Origin: Paenibacillus uliginis N3/975
GTDB taxonomy: Bacteria; Bacillota; Bacilli; Paenibacillales; Paenibacillaceae
NCBI RefSeq assembly: GCF_900177425.1
Contig: NZ_LT840184.1
Span: 2,108,238 to 2,172,237 of the forward strand
DNA: 64,000 bases
Direction of reading: 5' to 3'
The position numbers and the translations under genes were made by a program. The notes under the pieces were generated by a model that had not been told where the DNA came from, ran no database searches, and saw only the letters and a program-made list of their open reading frames with translations. Positions 17,067 through 25,893 of the stretch are shown piece after piece (positions within the stretch are counted from its first letter, which is position 1; every line of letters begins with the position of its first letter).

Positions 17067-18332
17067 GTGAAAAAAATACAGCTGTCAAACGGCCTGAGAG
17101 TAGTTATGGAACAAATCCCGACATGTCGTTCGGTCTCCTTCGGGATTTGGGTCAAAACCGGATCCCGCAATGAATCGCTGGATATAAACGGGATTACCCA
17201 TTTTATTGAACATATGATGTTTAAAGGAACCGACCGGTTTGATGCCCGCGCGATAGCAGAACAGTTCGATGCGATAGGCGGCAATGTGAATGCATTTACT
17301 TCGAAAGAATATACGTGTTATTACGCGAAGGTGTTGGATGAGCATCTTCCGATTGCTGTAGATGTGTTGTCGGATATGTTCTTTAATTCGCGGCTTGATT
17401 CGGAAGAGCTGGCAAAAGAAAAAAATGTAATTCTTGAAGAAATCGCTATGTATGAAGACACACCGGATGATCTAGTTCATGATCTGATGTCTCTTTCCGC
17501 TTACGGGGATCATCCACTGGCTTATCCAATTTTAGGTACGAAAGAACGTCTCGAAGCGATGGACTCCGATGCTCTTAGATCGTATATGAACAGTCATTAC
17601 ACGATTGAGAATACGGTAATTGCCCTGGCCGGGAATATTGACGACAGTGTTATTGAACTGCTGGAGCGTCATTTTGGCGCTTTTAAGAACAATGGTTCAA
17701 GTCAGCAACTAACCGTGCCTGCCTTCCAGGACGGACTGATCTATCATAAGAAGAAGACGGAACAGAATCATATTTGTCTTTCCTTTCCCGGCAGTTCGAT
17801 TGGAGATGAGCTCCAGTATGCGATGGTCTTGCTGAACAACGCCATTGGAGGCGGCATGAGCTCACGTCTTTTTCAGGAGATTCGTGAGAAACGGGGGCTT
17901 GCTTACTCCGTGTATTCTTATCATAGCTCTCATGCGGATAGCGGTATGTTTACTATTTATGCCGGTACCGCACCTAAACAGACGAAGGATGTACTTGAGC
18001 TGACGAAAGAGATCTTGTCGGATCTGGCTGTGAAGGGAATGTCGGAAGAAGAGCTTCATAAAGGTAAGGAGCAGCTTAAGGGAAGTCTTATTCTCAGCTT
18101 GGAAAGCACGGGCAGCCGCATGAACCGTCTCGGGAAAAATGAGCTTATGCTAGGCCGCCATTACAGCCTGGACGAAATGATTCAGCGCATTGAACAGGTT
18201 AATATGGAAGATGTCCAAAAGGTTATCAACCGTATGTTTGAAACCCCGTTCGCTCTAGCCATGGTTGGATCTTCAGATAAAGCGCTGAACAAAATTAGGA
18301 GGGACGAATTTGTTGCATTACGTTCAAATTAA
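17067..18332 (+). CDS. mlpA: M16 family zinc peptidase (MlpA/YmxG type)
   Basis: 421 residues. The inverted zinc motif HFIEH (His45, Glu48, His49) and the downstream glutamate region EEIAMYEDTPDD identify a catalytically complete M16 insulinase/pitrilysin-family peptidase; the C-terminal domain carries REKRGLAYSVYSY. GTG at 17067 lies six bases after GGAGGG and gives the usual M16 N-terminus, so the longer frame from 17031 is rejected. B. subtilis has the homologue in the same place after pnp and ylxY. No signal peptide is seen, so it should act in the cytosol on peptides. Confidence 0.94.
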   Translation: MKKIQLSNGLRVVMEQIPTCRSVSFGIWVKTGSRNESLDINGITHFIEHMMFKGTDRFDARAIAEQFDAIGGNVNAFTSKEYTCYYAKVLDEHLPIAVDVLSDMFFNSRLDSEELAKEKNVILEEIAMYEDTPDDLVHDLMSLSAYGDHPLAYPILGTKERLEAMDSDALRSYMNSHYTIENTVIALAGNIDDSVIELLERHFGAFKNNGSSQQLTVPAFQDGLIYHKKKTEQNHICLSFPGSSIGDELQYAMVLLNNAIGGGMSSRLFQEIREKRGLAYSVYSYHSSHADSGMFTIYAGTAPKQTKDVLELTKEILSDLAVKGMSEEELHKGKEQLKGSLILSLESTGSRMNRLGKNELMLGRHYSLDEMIQRIEQVNMEDVQKVINRMFETPFALAMVGSSDKALNKIRRDEFVALRSN

Positions 18333-18756
18333 CAGACTGCCAGGTAATGAAGATGTGAAACTTCCGGTCAAAATGTCGGAGCTTGCAGCCGGCTTTGATC
18401 TGCATGCTGCTGTGGAGGTACCGGTTGTATTGATGCCAGGAGAGCGAAAGCTGATCCCAACAGGTATTGCCATCGCCATGCCAGGGGAGTTGGAAGCCCA
18501 AATCAGACCGCGCAGCGGACTGGCATACAAACATGGTATTACATGCCTGAATTCACCAGGTACAATTGACGCTGATTACCGCGGTGAGATTAAAGTGCTG
18601 CTGATCAACTTGGGACAAGAATCGTTTACGATTGAGCGCAACGAGCGCATCGCTCAAATGGTGTTTCAAACCGTGCCGTCTGTTGAATTTGTACAGGTAG
18701 ACGAACTATCGGATACCATTCGGGGAGCCGGTGGATTTGGACATACAGGCAAATAG
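18310..18756 (+). CDS. dut: dUTP diphosphatase (trimeric dUTPase)
   Basis: 148 residues with all five trimeric dUTPase motifs: AGFDLHAA, PRSGLA, GTIDADYRGEIKV, RIAQMVF and the C-terminal P-loop-like RGAGGFGHTG (Ala where Ser is commoner). It hydrolyses dUTP to dUMP and pyrophosphate, keeping uracil out of DNA and supplying thymidylate synthesis. TTG at 18310 or 18313 is the start after AGGAGGGA; the gene overlaps mlpA by 23 bp. B. subtilis has no dut here; it takes the place of ymxH between mlpA and dpaA. Confidence 0.96.
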   Translation: MLHYVQINRLPGNEDVKLPVKMSELAAGFDLHAAVEVPVVLMPGERKLIPTGIAIAMPGELEAQIRPRSGLAYKHGITCLNSPGTIDADYRGEIKVLLINLGQESFTIERNERIAQMVFQTVPSVEFVQVDELSDTIRGAGGFGHTGK

Positions 18757-18803
18757 ACACGTGCTTTAGTTTGGAGTTATAAGAATAGAACATTATTCTA
18801 TTG

Positions 18804-18836
18804 AACCGTTCCGGAACTTCCGGAACGGTTTTTTTG
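18804..18836 (+). terminator. dut terminator
   Basis: A perfect 12-bp stem, AACCGTTCCGGA with TCCGGAACGGTT, around a 3-nt loop and followed by five more T. It separates dut from the dipicolinate operon. Confidence 0.9.
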
Positions 18837-18889
18837 TATGTTCCTTGATCGATTAACATATCGGCAGAAGTTTCAAGTACGCTCCGCTC

Positions 18890-18917
18890 ACCTATTTTTA
18901 GGCTCCCGCATAAGATG
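18890..18917 (+). promoter_or_regulatory. candidate sigma-K promoter for dpaAB
   Basis: AC at 18890-18891, a 17-bp spacer and CATAAGATG at 18909-18917, close to the sigma-K pattern AC-(16-17)-CATAnnnTA with the last base different. The B. subtilis operon is transcribed by sigma-K in the mother cell, which supports the reading. Confidence 0.4.
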
Positions 18918-18951
18918 GTCTATACTTGGTTGGGAAAGGAGCGAGCCTTGC

Positions 18952-19848
18952 ATGCTGACAGGAGTCCGTACCGTCTTTATTGGCGGAGACGCACGACAGA
19001 TTGAGGTTATTCGAAAATGTGCCGAGATGGATGCGTCTGTATCGATTGCCGGCTTTGACAAATTGCAGGATTCCTTCCAGGGAGTAGCCCGAGAGCCTCT
19101 TACGGCTGAGCTGCTGTCGGGGGCCGATGTCCTGGTGCTGCCCGTCGTTGGCTGTGATGATGAGGGCCGGATCGGCGCACTGTACGCGGAAGGGCCTTTA
19201 AAGCTGGAGGAGGAACACATCCAGGCAATGCCGAAACACGGAGTAGTTTATACGGGCATGGCTAAGAGCTACTTGAGGGCTCTGTGCGAAAAAAATAACA
19301 TCAAGCTGGTTGAGCTGTTGGAGCGTGATGACGTGGCGATTTATAACTCTATACCGACTGCGGAAGGCGCACTGATGATGGCCATTCAAAATACAGATTT
19401 TACGATACATGGATCGACCAGTATGGTGCTAGGTATGGGACGGACTGGATTTACGATGGCTAGGAGTTTGCAGGGATTAGGCGCCAAAATAAAAATGGGT
19501 GTCCGCAAAAGCGATCATTTCGCTAGAGCAGAGGAAATGGGCTGGAAGCCATTTTTAATTAAGGATCTGGGTGCACAAGTGTCAGATATTGACCTGCTAT
19601 TTAATACGATTCCAACGATGATTGTCACAGCACAGATTATATCCAAGATGCCCCATGAGGCTGTTATTATCGATCTCGCCTCTGCACCTGGCGGATGTGA
19701 TTTCCGTTATGCTGAGAAAAGGGGCATTAAAGCTATGCTTGCACCTGGACTACCCGGAATCGTAGCTCCAAAAACAGCCGGTATCATTATGGCCAACACG
19801 TTAGTGGAGTTGATTTCAGAGGAAATCAAGATTCGGGGGGATGCGTAA
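18952..19848 (+). CDS. dpaA: dipicolinate synthase subunit A
   Basis: 298 residues (SpoVFA). With DpaB it oxidises the dihydrodipicolinate-stage lysine intermediate to dipicolinic acid in the mother cell; this acid fills the spore core. The sequence opens with MLTGVRTVFIGGDARQ, as in B. subtilis, has RDDVAIYNSIPTAEGALM near residue 122 and a second Rossmann motif VLGMGRTGFTMAR near 156, and ends with APGLPGIVAPKTAG. ATG at 18952 follows GAAAGGAG; the longer frame from 18838 starts inside the dut terminator and has no homology. dpaB begins one base after its stop. Confidence 0.97.
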   Translation: MLTGVRTVFIGGDARQIEVIRKCAEMDASVSIAGFDKLQDSFQGVAREPLTAELLSGADVLVLPVVGCDDEGRIGALYAEGPLKLEEEHIQAMPKHGVVYTGMAKSYLRALCEKNNIKLVELLERDDVAIYNSIPTAEGALMMAIQNTDFTIHGSTSMVLGMGRTGFTMARSLQGLGAKIKMGVRKSDHFARAEEMGWKPFLIKDLGAQVSDIDLLFNTIPTMIVTAQIISKMPHEAVIIDLASAPGGCDFRYAEKRGIKAMLAPGLPGIVAPKTAGIIMANTLVELISEEIKIRGDA

Positions 19849-20445
19849 ATGAATTGGAATGGTAAAACGGTAGGTTATGCTTTAACGGGTTCACACTGTA
19901 CGCTGGAAGAAGTTATGCCGCAAATTAAGCGCTTTAAAGACGGCGGTGCAAATGTGGTGCCGATCGTATCAGGAACGATTATGACGACGGATACCCGATT
20001 CGGCACATCGGAAAATTGGCAGAAACAGTTGAAAGATATAACGGGTAATGATATTATTTCTACAATTGTTGAGGCGGAACCATTAGGCCCTTCCAAGCTT
20101 CTGGATGTTCTGGTCATCGCACCTTGCACAGGAAATTCAACAAGTAAGCTGGCTAACGCCATGACGGATGGTCCTGTTTTGATGGCAGCCAAAGCGCAAA
20201 TGAGAAACTGCCGGCCGCTTGTGCTGGCTATTTCGACGAACGACGGACTTGGATTGAATGCTGCAAATATCGCAAAACTGCTGGTCACGAAAAATATTTA
20301 TTTTGTTCCTTTCGGACAGGATAATCCACAGCAGAAACCGAATTCGCTTGTTGCCAGAATGGAACTAATTCCGGAAACCTGTTATGCAGCACTTGAGGGG
20401 AAACAGCTGCAGCCTATGATCATTGAACGGTTTCATTCAGCATAA
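19849..20445 (+). CDS. dpaB: dipicolinate synthase subunit B
   Basis: 198 residues (SpoVFB), a flavoprotein-fold partner of DpaA. WNGKTVGYALTGSHCTLEEVMPQI at the N-terminus and the APCTGNSTSKLANAMTDGPVLMAAKA segment near residue 90 are typical of the flavin-dependent decarboxylase-like fold. ATG at 19849 directly follows the dpaA stop. It lies 53 bp ahead of asd, so dipicolinate and lysine genes may be partly co-transcribed. Confidence 0.97.
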   Translation: MNWNGKTVGYALTGSHCTLEEVMPQIKRFKDGGANVVPIVSGTIMTTDTRFGTSENWQKQLKDITGNDIISTIVEAEPLGPSKLLDVLVIAPCTGNSTSKLANAMTDGPVLMAAKAQMRNCRPLVLAISTNDGLGLNAANIAKLLVTKNIYFVPFGQDNPQQKPNSLVARMELIPETCYAALEGKQLQPMIIERFHSA

Positions 20446-20498
20446 GGTTTAGAATCAGTAGCAGAGACAGTTTATATCATGAAGGGGAGACATGCCAG

Positions 20499-21545
20499 AT
20501 GAACGAGCAAAAGTTTAATGTGGCCGTTGTTGGAGCGACGGGAGCGGTTGGAGAACAGATATTAGGACTTTTAGAGAAGCGGGATTTTCCGATTGCTGAA
20601 CTGAAGCTTCTGTCCTCTGCTAGATCCGCAGGGAAGGTCGTTAAATTCAAAGGTCATGATGTTACAGTACAAGAAGCAACCCCCGACAGTTTTGCAGGCG
20701 TTGACATTGCATTGTTCAGCGCAGGTGGAGATGTTAGTAAAGAACTGGCACCGCATGCTGTACGTCATGGAGCTGTATGCATCGATAACACGAACGCTTT
20801 CCGCATGGACCCGGACAAAGTTCTGGTCGTACCGGAAGTAAATGCGGAGAAGATTGATGAACATAACGGTATTATTGCTAATCCTAACTGTTCTACGATT
20901 CAAATGGTAGCTGCGCTGAAACCGCTACATGATGCTTTGGGTATATCCCGCATCATAGTTTCCACCTATCAGGCTGTATCAGGTGCAGGTAGCCAGGCAA
21001 TTCAGGAAATGCTTCGCCAGAGTAAGGAAGTGCTGGCAGGAAACGATGTTCAGCCGGACATTCTGCCGGTCGGATCGCTCCCGGTGAAGCATCAGATCGC
21101 GTTTAACGCTATTCCGCAGATCGATAAATTTGCGGATAACGGATATACTTTGGAAGAAATGAAAATGGTCCGTGAGACCAAAAAAATAATGGGCGACGAA
21201 TCCATTGAAGTTACGGCTACCTGCGTTCGAATTCCGGTTGTACATGGTCATTCTGAATCTGTTTATGTTGAATTCAAGAACGACTACGAGCTGGAAGATG
21301 TAAAGACGCTGCTTGAAGCCGCTCCGGGTGTTACACTTGTGGACGATCCTGCTTCACAGGCATATCCCCTTGCAACGGATGCGGCAGGCAAACCGGACGT
21401 ATTTGTCGGACGTTTGCGCCGTGATCTAGGACATAACCGCGGCCTGAATATGTGGATCGTCTCGGATAACCTGCTAAAAGGCGCGGCTTGGAATGCTGTG
21501 CAAATTGCAGAAATCATCGTTTCCAAACGAAACGGCCAGGCTTAA
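20499..21545 (+). CDS. asd: aspartate-semialdehyde dehydrogenase
   Basis: 348 residues. Reduces aspartyl-phosphate to aspartate semialdehyde with NADPH, feeding lysine, threonine, methionine and dipicolinate. The Rossmann motif VGATGAVGEQ is at residues 11-20; the catalytic cysteine is Cys131 in ANPNCSTIQ, and the histidine-containing RIPVVHGHSE block is near 241. ATG at 20499 follows AAGGGGAG. A hairpin overlaps the stop codon and may lower expression of dapG beyond it. Confidence 0.98.
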   Translation: MNEQKFNVAVVGATGAVGEQILGLLEKRDFPIAELKLLSSARSAGKVVKFKGHDVTVQEATPDSFAGVDIALFSAGGDVSKELAPHAVRHGAVCIDNTNAFRMDPDKVLVVPEVNAEKIDEHNGIIANPNCSTIQMVAALKPLHDALGISRIIVSTYQAVSGAGSQAIQEMLRQSKEVLAGNDVQPDILPVGSLPVKHQIAFNAIPQIDKFADNGYTLEEMKMVRETKKIMGDESIEVTATCVRIPVVHGHSESVYVEFKNDYELEDVKTLLEAAPGVTLVDDPASQAYPLATDAAGKPDVFVGRLRRDLGHNRGLNMWIVSDNLLKGAAWNAVQIAEIIVSKRNGQA

Positions 21546-21558
21546 AAGCTGGCCGTTT
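21530..21558 (+). terminator. hairpin overlapping the asd stop codon
   Basis: AAACGGCCA (21530-21538) pairs with TGGCCGTTT (21550-21558); the asd stop TAA lies in the loop. It is followed by only a short T run, so termination is probably partial and coupled to translation. Confidence 0.5.
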
Positions 21559-21611
21559 CATTCCATCGGCGCCTTGATTGGTTCTCCGGCATAAACAACG
21601 GAGGAATACAC

Positions 21612-22826
21612 ATGCGCATTCTGGTTCAAAAATTCGGCGGTACTTCGTTATCCTCGCCACAAGCAAGAACCCATGTCATTGAACATATTCGCCGTGAGCT
21701 TGCCCGGCAGTATCGGCTGGTCGTGGTCGTGTCGGCGATGGGCCGTCGGGGAGAACCCTATGCAACGGATACACTTCTAGATTGGAGTGAGCAGAACGGT
21801 AACGGCCTTCCACTTCGGGAAAAAGACTTGCTGCTCTGCTGCGGTGAGATTATATCGGCAGCAACACTGTGCAGTCTTCTTCAGCATGAGGGGATTACAG
21901 CGACTGTGCTTACAGGTGCTCAAGCCGGATTTATCACAGATAATCAGTTCGGCAACGCGCGAATATTGGATGTGAAACCGGACCGGGTTCGAGCAGAACT
22001 GGAGAATGTCCAGGTAGTCATTGTGACTGGATTTCAGGGACAGACGGAGTCCGGTGATTTTACGACACTTGGACGGGGTGGCAGTGACACGTCAGCCACG
22101 GCGCTGGGCGCTGCGCTACGGGCAGAAATGATCGATATTTATACAGACGTGAACGGTATTTTGACAGCCGATCCCAGAATTGTTGAGGATGCTAGACCGC
22201 TAAGCCATATGAGCTATACAGAAATTTGCAATATGGCACATCAAGGGGCGAAAGTCATTCATCCGCGCGCGGTCGAAATTGCAATGCAATCGTTGATACC
22301 TGTTCGAGTCCGTTCAACCTTTACGGATAGTGAGGGGACACTTGTTACGCAACCAGACGGCTTTCATGATGTGCAGATGGGATTCGTTGACCGGTTTGTT
22401 AGCGGTGTGGCTTATGTTAGCAACATTACACAGATTTCAGTGGAGTGTGACCGTACGGAAGGTCTCCAGTTAAAAGTGTTCAAAACAATGGCTGAAAACT
22501 CGATAAGCGTCGATTTTATTAACGTTACTCCTACAGGAGTTCTGTATACTGTATTTGATAGTGACTCGGAGAAAGCGATATCGGCATTGCAGGGATTAAA
22601 CCTGAAACCGAGGAGCCTGTCAGGCTGCGCTAAAGTTTCTGTGATCGGGGGAGGCATTAACGGTGTTCCCGGGATCATGGCTAAAATCGTGGAAGCTCTC
22701 AGCGAGCATGATATTCCAATACTCCAATCGGCAGATTCAAATACAACGATATGGGTCCTTGTAAAAAAAGAGGATATGGTTCAGGCGCTTCGGGCGCTTC
22801 ACAGTAAATTTGAGCTTCACCGGTAA
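21612..22826 (+). CDS. dapG: aspartate kinase I
   Basis: 404 residues, the same length as B. subtilis DapG, the diaminopimelate-sensitive isozyme. Phosphorylates aspartate, the first step to lysine and dipicolinate. KFGGTS (Lys7) and the TLGRGGSDTSA motif near residue 155 mark the kinase domain; two ACT domains occupy about residues 260-404, with VIGGGINGVPGIMAKI in the second. ATG at 21612 follows GGAGGAA. The isozyme call rests on synteny with asd and dapA. Confidence 0.95.
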   Translation: MRILVQKFGGTSLSSPQARTHVIEHIRRELARQYRLVVVVSAMGRRGEPYATDTLLDWSEQNGNGLPLREKDLLLCCGEIISAATLCSLLQHEGITATVLTGAQAGFITDNQFGNARILDVKPDRVRAELENVQVVIVTGFQGQTESGDFTTLGRGGSDTSATALGAALRAEMIDIYTDVNGILTADPRIVEDARPLSHMSYTEICNMAHQGAKVIHPRAVEIAMQSLIPVRVRSTFTDSEGTLVTQPDGFHDVQMGFVDRFVSGVAYVSNITQISVECDRTEGLQLKVFKTMAENSISVDFINVTPTGVLYTVFDSDSEKAISALQGLNLKPRSLSGCAKVSVIGGGINGVPGIMAKIVEALSEHDIPILQSADSNTTIWVLVKKEDMVQALRALHSKFELHR

Positions 22827-22874
22827 AATTTGTTGATTACTCGGCTTTGCCAAAATAGGTAAGGAGGAAACATT

Positions 22875-23756
22875 GTGGATTTCGGAAGATTGATTACGGC
22901 CATGGTTACCCCTTTTGATGCAAATGGTGAGATTAATTGGGACGAGACTGCAAGGCTGATCGATTATTTAATTGTTGATCAGAAGTCTGATTCCATTGTG
23001 GTTGCAGGGACTACAGGAGAATCCCCAACGTTAAGCGAAGATGAGAAGCTGAAGTTATTCCGGTTTGTTAAGGAGCATGCGGCTGGAAGAAGCAAAGTCA
23101 TCGCGGGAACAGGAAGCAATGACACGGCTCACTCCATAGAGCTAACCCAAAAAGCTGAGCAATGCGGTGTCGACGGGATTCTTCTCGTGGCGCCATATTA
23201 CAACAAACCGAATCAGGAAGGTCTGTTTCGGCATTTCGAAGCTATTGCGAAATCAACCTCGCTTCCGATCATGCTATATAATGTACCAGGGCGAACAGGA
23301 ATCAGCCTAAGTACTGCAACAACACTGAGACTTGCTGAAATACCTAACATTATGGCGACCAAGGAGTGTGCCTCCTTGGAACAAGTAACCCAGATTGTTA
23401 CGGGGGCACCTGAACATTTCATCGTATATTCAGGCGATGATTCCGCTGCTCTACCCGCAATGTCGGTAGGTGCATACGGGGTTGTAAGTGTGGCAAGTCA
23501 TGTAGCTGGCTCCGTGATGAAGGATATGATTGATGCCTATGTCCGAGGTCAAGTGCAACAAGCCGCCAAACTGCACCAGAAGCTTTTCCCGTTATATAAA
23601 GGATTGTTCGAATGCCCGGATCCGCTCCCGAATCCGTCAGCTGTTAAATATGCTCTTGAAGTGAAGGGATATAAGGTAGGAGGAGTCCGCCTGCCGTTGA
23701 TTTCCCCGAGCGAAAGCGAGTCTGCATACATCCGAAAAGTGCTCGAAGACTTGTAA
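22875..23756 (+). CDS. dapA: 4-hydroxy-tetrahydrodipicolinate synthase
   Basis: 293 residues of the DHDPS/NAL TIM-barrel family. Condenses pyruvate with aspartate semialdehyde. The Schiff-base lysine is Lys163 in MATKECAS; Tyr135 (LYNVPGR) and the Thr-Thr pair in AGTTGE (46-47) complete the proton relay, and Arg140 binds the semialdehyde carboxylate. The start is GTG at 22875 after AAGGAGGAA. It ends the lysine block and is followed by a strong terminator. Confidence 0.97.
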   Translation: MDFGRLITAMVTPFDANGEINWDETARLIDYLIVDQKSDSIVVAGTTGESPTLSEDEKLKLFRFVKEHAAGRSKVIAGTGSNDTAHSIELTQKAEQCGVDGILLVAPYYNKPNQEGLFRHFEAIAKSTSLPIMLYNVPGRTGISLSTATTLRLAEIPNIMATKECASLEQVTQIVTGAPEHFIVYSGDDSAALPAMSVGAYGVVSVASHVAGSVMKDMIDAYVRGQVQQAAKLHQKLFPLYKGLFECPDPLPNPSAVKYALEVKGYKVGGVRLPLISPSESESAYIRKVLEDL

Positions 23757-23805
23757 TTCATACAGTTACGAAGACAAATAATATGCATTTATCCCATAAA
23801 TCCCG

Positions 23806-23846
23806 AAAAACCGCCTTTTTTACACAAGAAGGCGGTTTTTCTTTTA
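23806..23846 (+). terminator. dapA terminator
   Basis: AAAAACCGCCTT (23806-23817) pairs with AAGGCGGTTTTT (23829-23840), followed by CTTTTA. The A tract on the left also makes it usable on the other strand. Confidence 0.9.
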
Positions 23847-23894
23847 TAAAACGCCGCTTTTTAGGGGTATCCTATGCCTTACTGGGTGGGTGAC

Positions 23895-23924
23895 TTGTGT
23901 TTTGACTTTTTCTTCATGTATAAT
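23895..23924 (+). promoter_or_regulatory. probable promoter of the RNase J gene
   Basis: Perfect TATAAT at 23919-23924 with a weak TTGTGT at 23895-23900 (18-bp spacer). An 85-nt leader follows, containing the palindrome TGGACGTCCA. Confidence 0.5.
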
Positions 23925-24009
23925 GAATTCAAGTGACTGGGTGCGGTATATTTTTGAAATTTAATATAACATTGGTGGACGTCCAAAACTATAGGAGGGT
24001 TAGATTCAT

Positions 24010-25689
24010 TTGTCTAAAAAAATAAATAACGATAAACTATCGATTTTCGCCCTGGGCGGCGTCGGTGAGATCGGGAAAAACATGTATGTCATTCAGTATG
24101 CCAATGACATCGTTGTCGTGGATGCGGGATTGAAGTTCCCGGAAGAGGACATGCTTGGAATTGATATTGTTATTCCTGATATTACCTATTTGACTGAAAA
24201 TCGTGACAAAGTGAGAGGCATTTTGCTGACTCACGGACACGAGGACCATATTGGCGGATTGCCTTACGTATTGAAACATCTGAATGTTCCTGTGTATGGA
24301 ACAAAGCTGACACTGGGTCTGGTGGAGAACAAGCTGAAGGAAGCAAATTTGCTGGGCGAAACGAAGCGAATTCTGATTCATGCAGATTCAGAAATCCAGC
24401 TCGGAAGCACGTTGAAAGCTACTTTTTTCAAAACAAATCACAGTATTCCGGATTCTGTCGGTATTTGCATCGACACACCGGAAGGTAGTGTAGTTCATAC
24501 AGGTGACTTTAAATTCGATCATACTCCAGTCAATGACCAGTATGCCGATTTGCAGCGTATGGCTGAAATCGGAAGCAAAGGTGTTCTGGCACTACTGTCA
24601 GACAGCACGAATGCAGAGAAACCGGGTTTTACACCATCCGAGAAAAACGTCGGGATCGTGTTGGAAGATATATTCCGCAAAGCGGATCAGCGCGTTGTTG
24701 TAGCAACGTTTGCATCAAACGTACACCGGATTCAGCAAGTGATGAACGCGGCGGAATCTACGGGTCGCAAAGTGACTGTTATCGGAAGAAGCATGGTGAA
24801 TGTCGTATCTATCGCTTCCGATTTGGGATACCTTCACATTCCAGACGGAATGTTAATTGAACCAGAGGAAGTTAACAAGATGGCTGCCGATCGTGTGGTA
24901 GTACTGTGTACAGGTAGTCAAGGCGAGCCGATGTCTGCATTGACGCGCATGGCTCGTTCGACACATCGTAAAGTGGATATTTTACCTGGTGATACTGTTA
25001 TTATTGCAGCAACACCTGTACCAGGTAACGAAAAATATGTGGGACGCACGATTGATGAACTGTTCCGTCTCGGTGCAGATGTTATTTATAGCGGTTCCAA
25101 TTCCGGTGTTCACGTATCTGGACACGGAAGTCAGGAAGAACTTAAACTTATGCTGAACCTGATGAGACCGAAATATTTCATCCCTGTTCATGGTGAATTC
25201 CGTATGCAGCGTCGTCATGCGTTGCTTGCTGAATCCGTAGGCGTTGATCCTGACAATATATTCATTACGGATCTGGGTGAGATTGTTGAGATTCAAGGTG
25301 GTTCTGCACGCAAAGCCGGTAAAGTGACAGCTGGTAACGTACTGATCGACGGACTGGGTGTTGGCGATGTTGGCAACATTGTGCTCCGTGACCGTAAGCT
25401 GCTTTCTCAAGATGGTATTTTGGTTGTAGTTGTTACTCTTAGTAAACAAAACGGATCCATTGTATCCGGTCCAGATATTATTTCCCGCGGTTTCGTATAT
25501 GTACGTGAATCAGAAGGTTTGCTGGAAGAGAGCAACCGAATCGTTTCGAGTACATTGCAGAAGCTAATGAGTGAAAATGTTAATGAATGGGCTTCACTTA
25601 AAACAAGTGTAAAAGATGCGTTGGGACGTTTCCTTTACGAGCAAACACGTCGCAGACCGATGATTCTTCCGATCATTATGGAAGTCTAA
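24010..25689 (+). CDS. ribonuclease J (rnjB position, J1-like active site)
   Basis: 559 residues. RNase J combines 5'-3' exonuclease and endonuclease action in mRNA decay and rRNA maturation. The beta-lactamase domain has the full zinc motif HGHEDHIGG (His75, His77, Asp79, His80); the beta-CASP domain follows, with GHGSQEELKLM and PVHGEFRM near 400, then a C-terminal oligomerisation domain. By position after dapA it matches B. subtilis rnjB, whose product as I recall has HGHADAIG and low activity. Here the site is complete. TTG at 24010 follows AGGAGGGTTAG. Confidence 0.95.
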   Translation: MSKKINNDKLSIFALGGVGEIGKNMYVIQYANDIVVVDAGLKFPEEDMLGIDIVIPDITYLTENRDKVRGILLTHGHEDHIGGLPYVLKHLNVPVYGTKLTLGLVENKLKEANLLGETKRILIHADSEIQLGSTLKATFFKTNHSIPDSVGICIDTPEGSVVHTGDFKFDHTPVNDQYADLQRMAEIGSKGVLALLSDSTNAEKPGFTPSEKNVGIVLEDIFRKADQRVVVATFASNVHRIQQVMNAAESTGRKVTVIGRSMVNVVSIASDLGYLHIPDGMLIEPEEVNKMAADRVVVLCTGSQGEPMSALTRMARSTHRKVDILPGDTVIIAATPVPGNEKYVGRTIDELFRLGADVIYSGSNSGVHVSGHGSQEELKLMLNLMRPKYFIPVHGEFRMQRRHALLAESVGVDPDNIFITDLGEIVEIQGGSARKAGKVTAGNVLIDGLGVGDVGNIVLRDRKLLSQDGILVVVVTLSKQNGSIVSGPDIISRGFVYVRESEGLLEESNRIVSSTLQKLMSENVNEWASLKTSVKDALGRFLYEQTRRRPMILPIIMEV

Positions 25690-25726
25690 TCTTTTACAAA
25701 CCAACAGAATAATCAGGCACACAGTC

Positions 25727-25776
25727 GCCCCTTTCGCAGGTAATATTGGACGGTTTCCTCGAAAGGGGCTTTTTAT
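25727..25776 (+). terminator. terminator after the RNase J gene
   Basis: GCCCCTTTCG (25727-25736) pairs perfectly with CGAAAGGGGC (25760-25769), followed by TTTTTATA. Confidence 0.85.
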
Positions 25777-25893
25777 ATTGTGTGCACCACTCAAAAAGTA
25801 ACGAAGATGTTCTACAAAGGCATAATCCGGTCTGTATGTTTGCCATACTACACTATAGTGCAACATGACTATGATATAAGGTAGGGTGCAGAT

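Noticed and set aside
18838..18951. N-terminal extension of dpaA
   Set aside because: It begins at the dut terminator tail, and ATG 18952 gives the known SpoVFA start.
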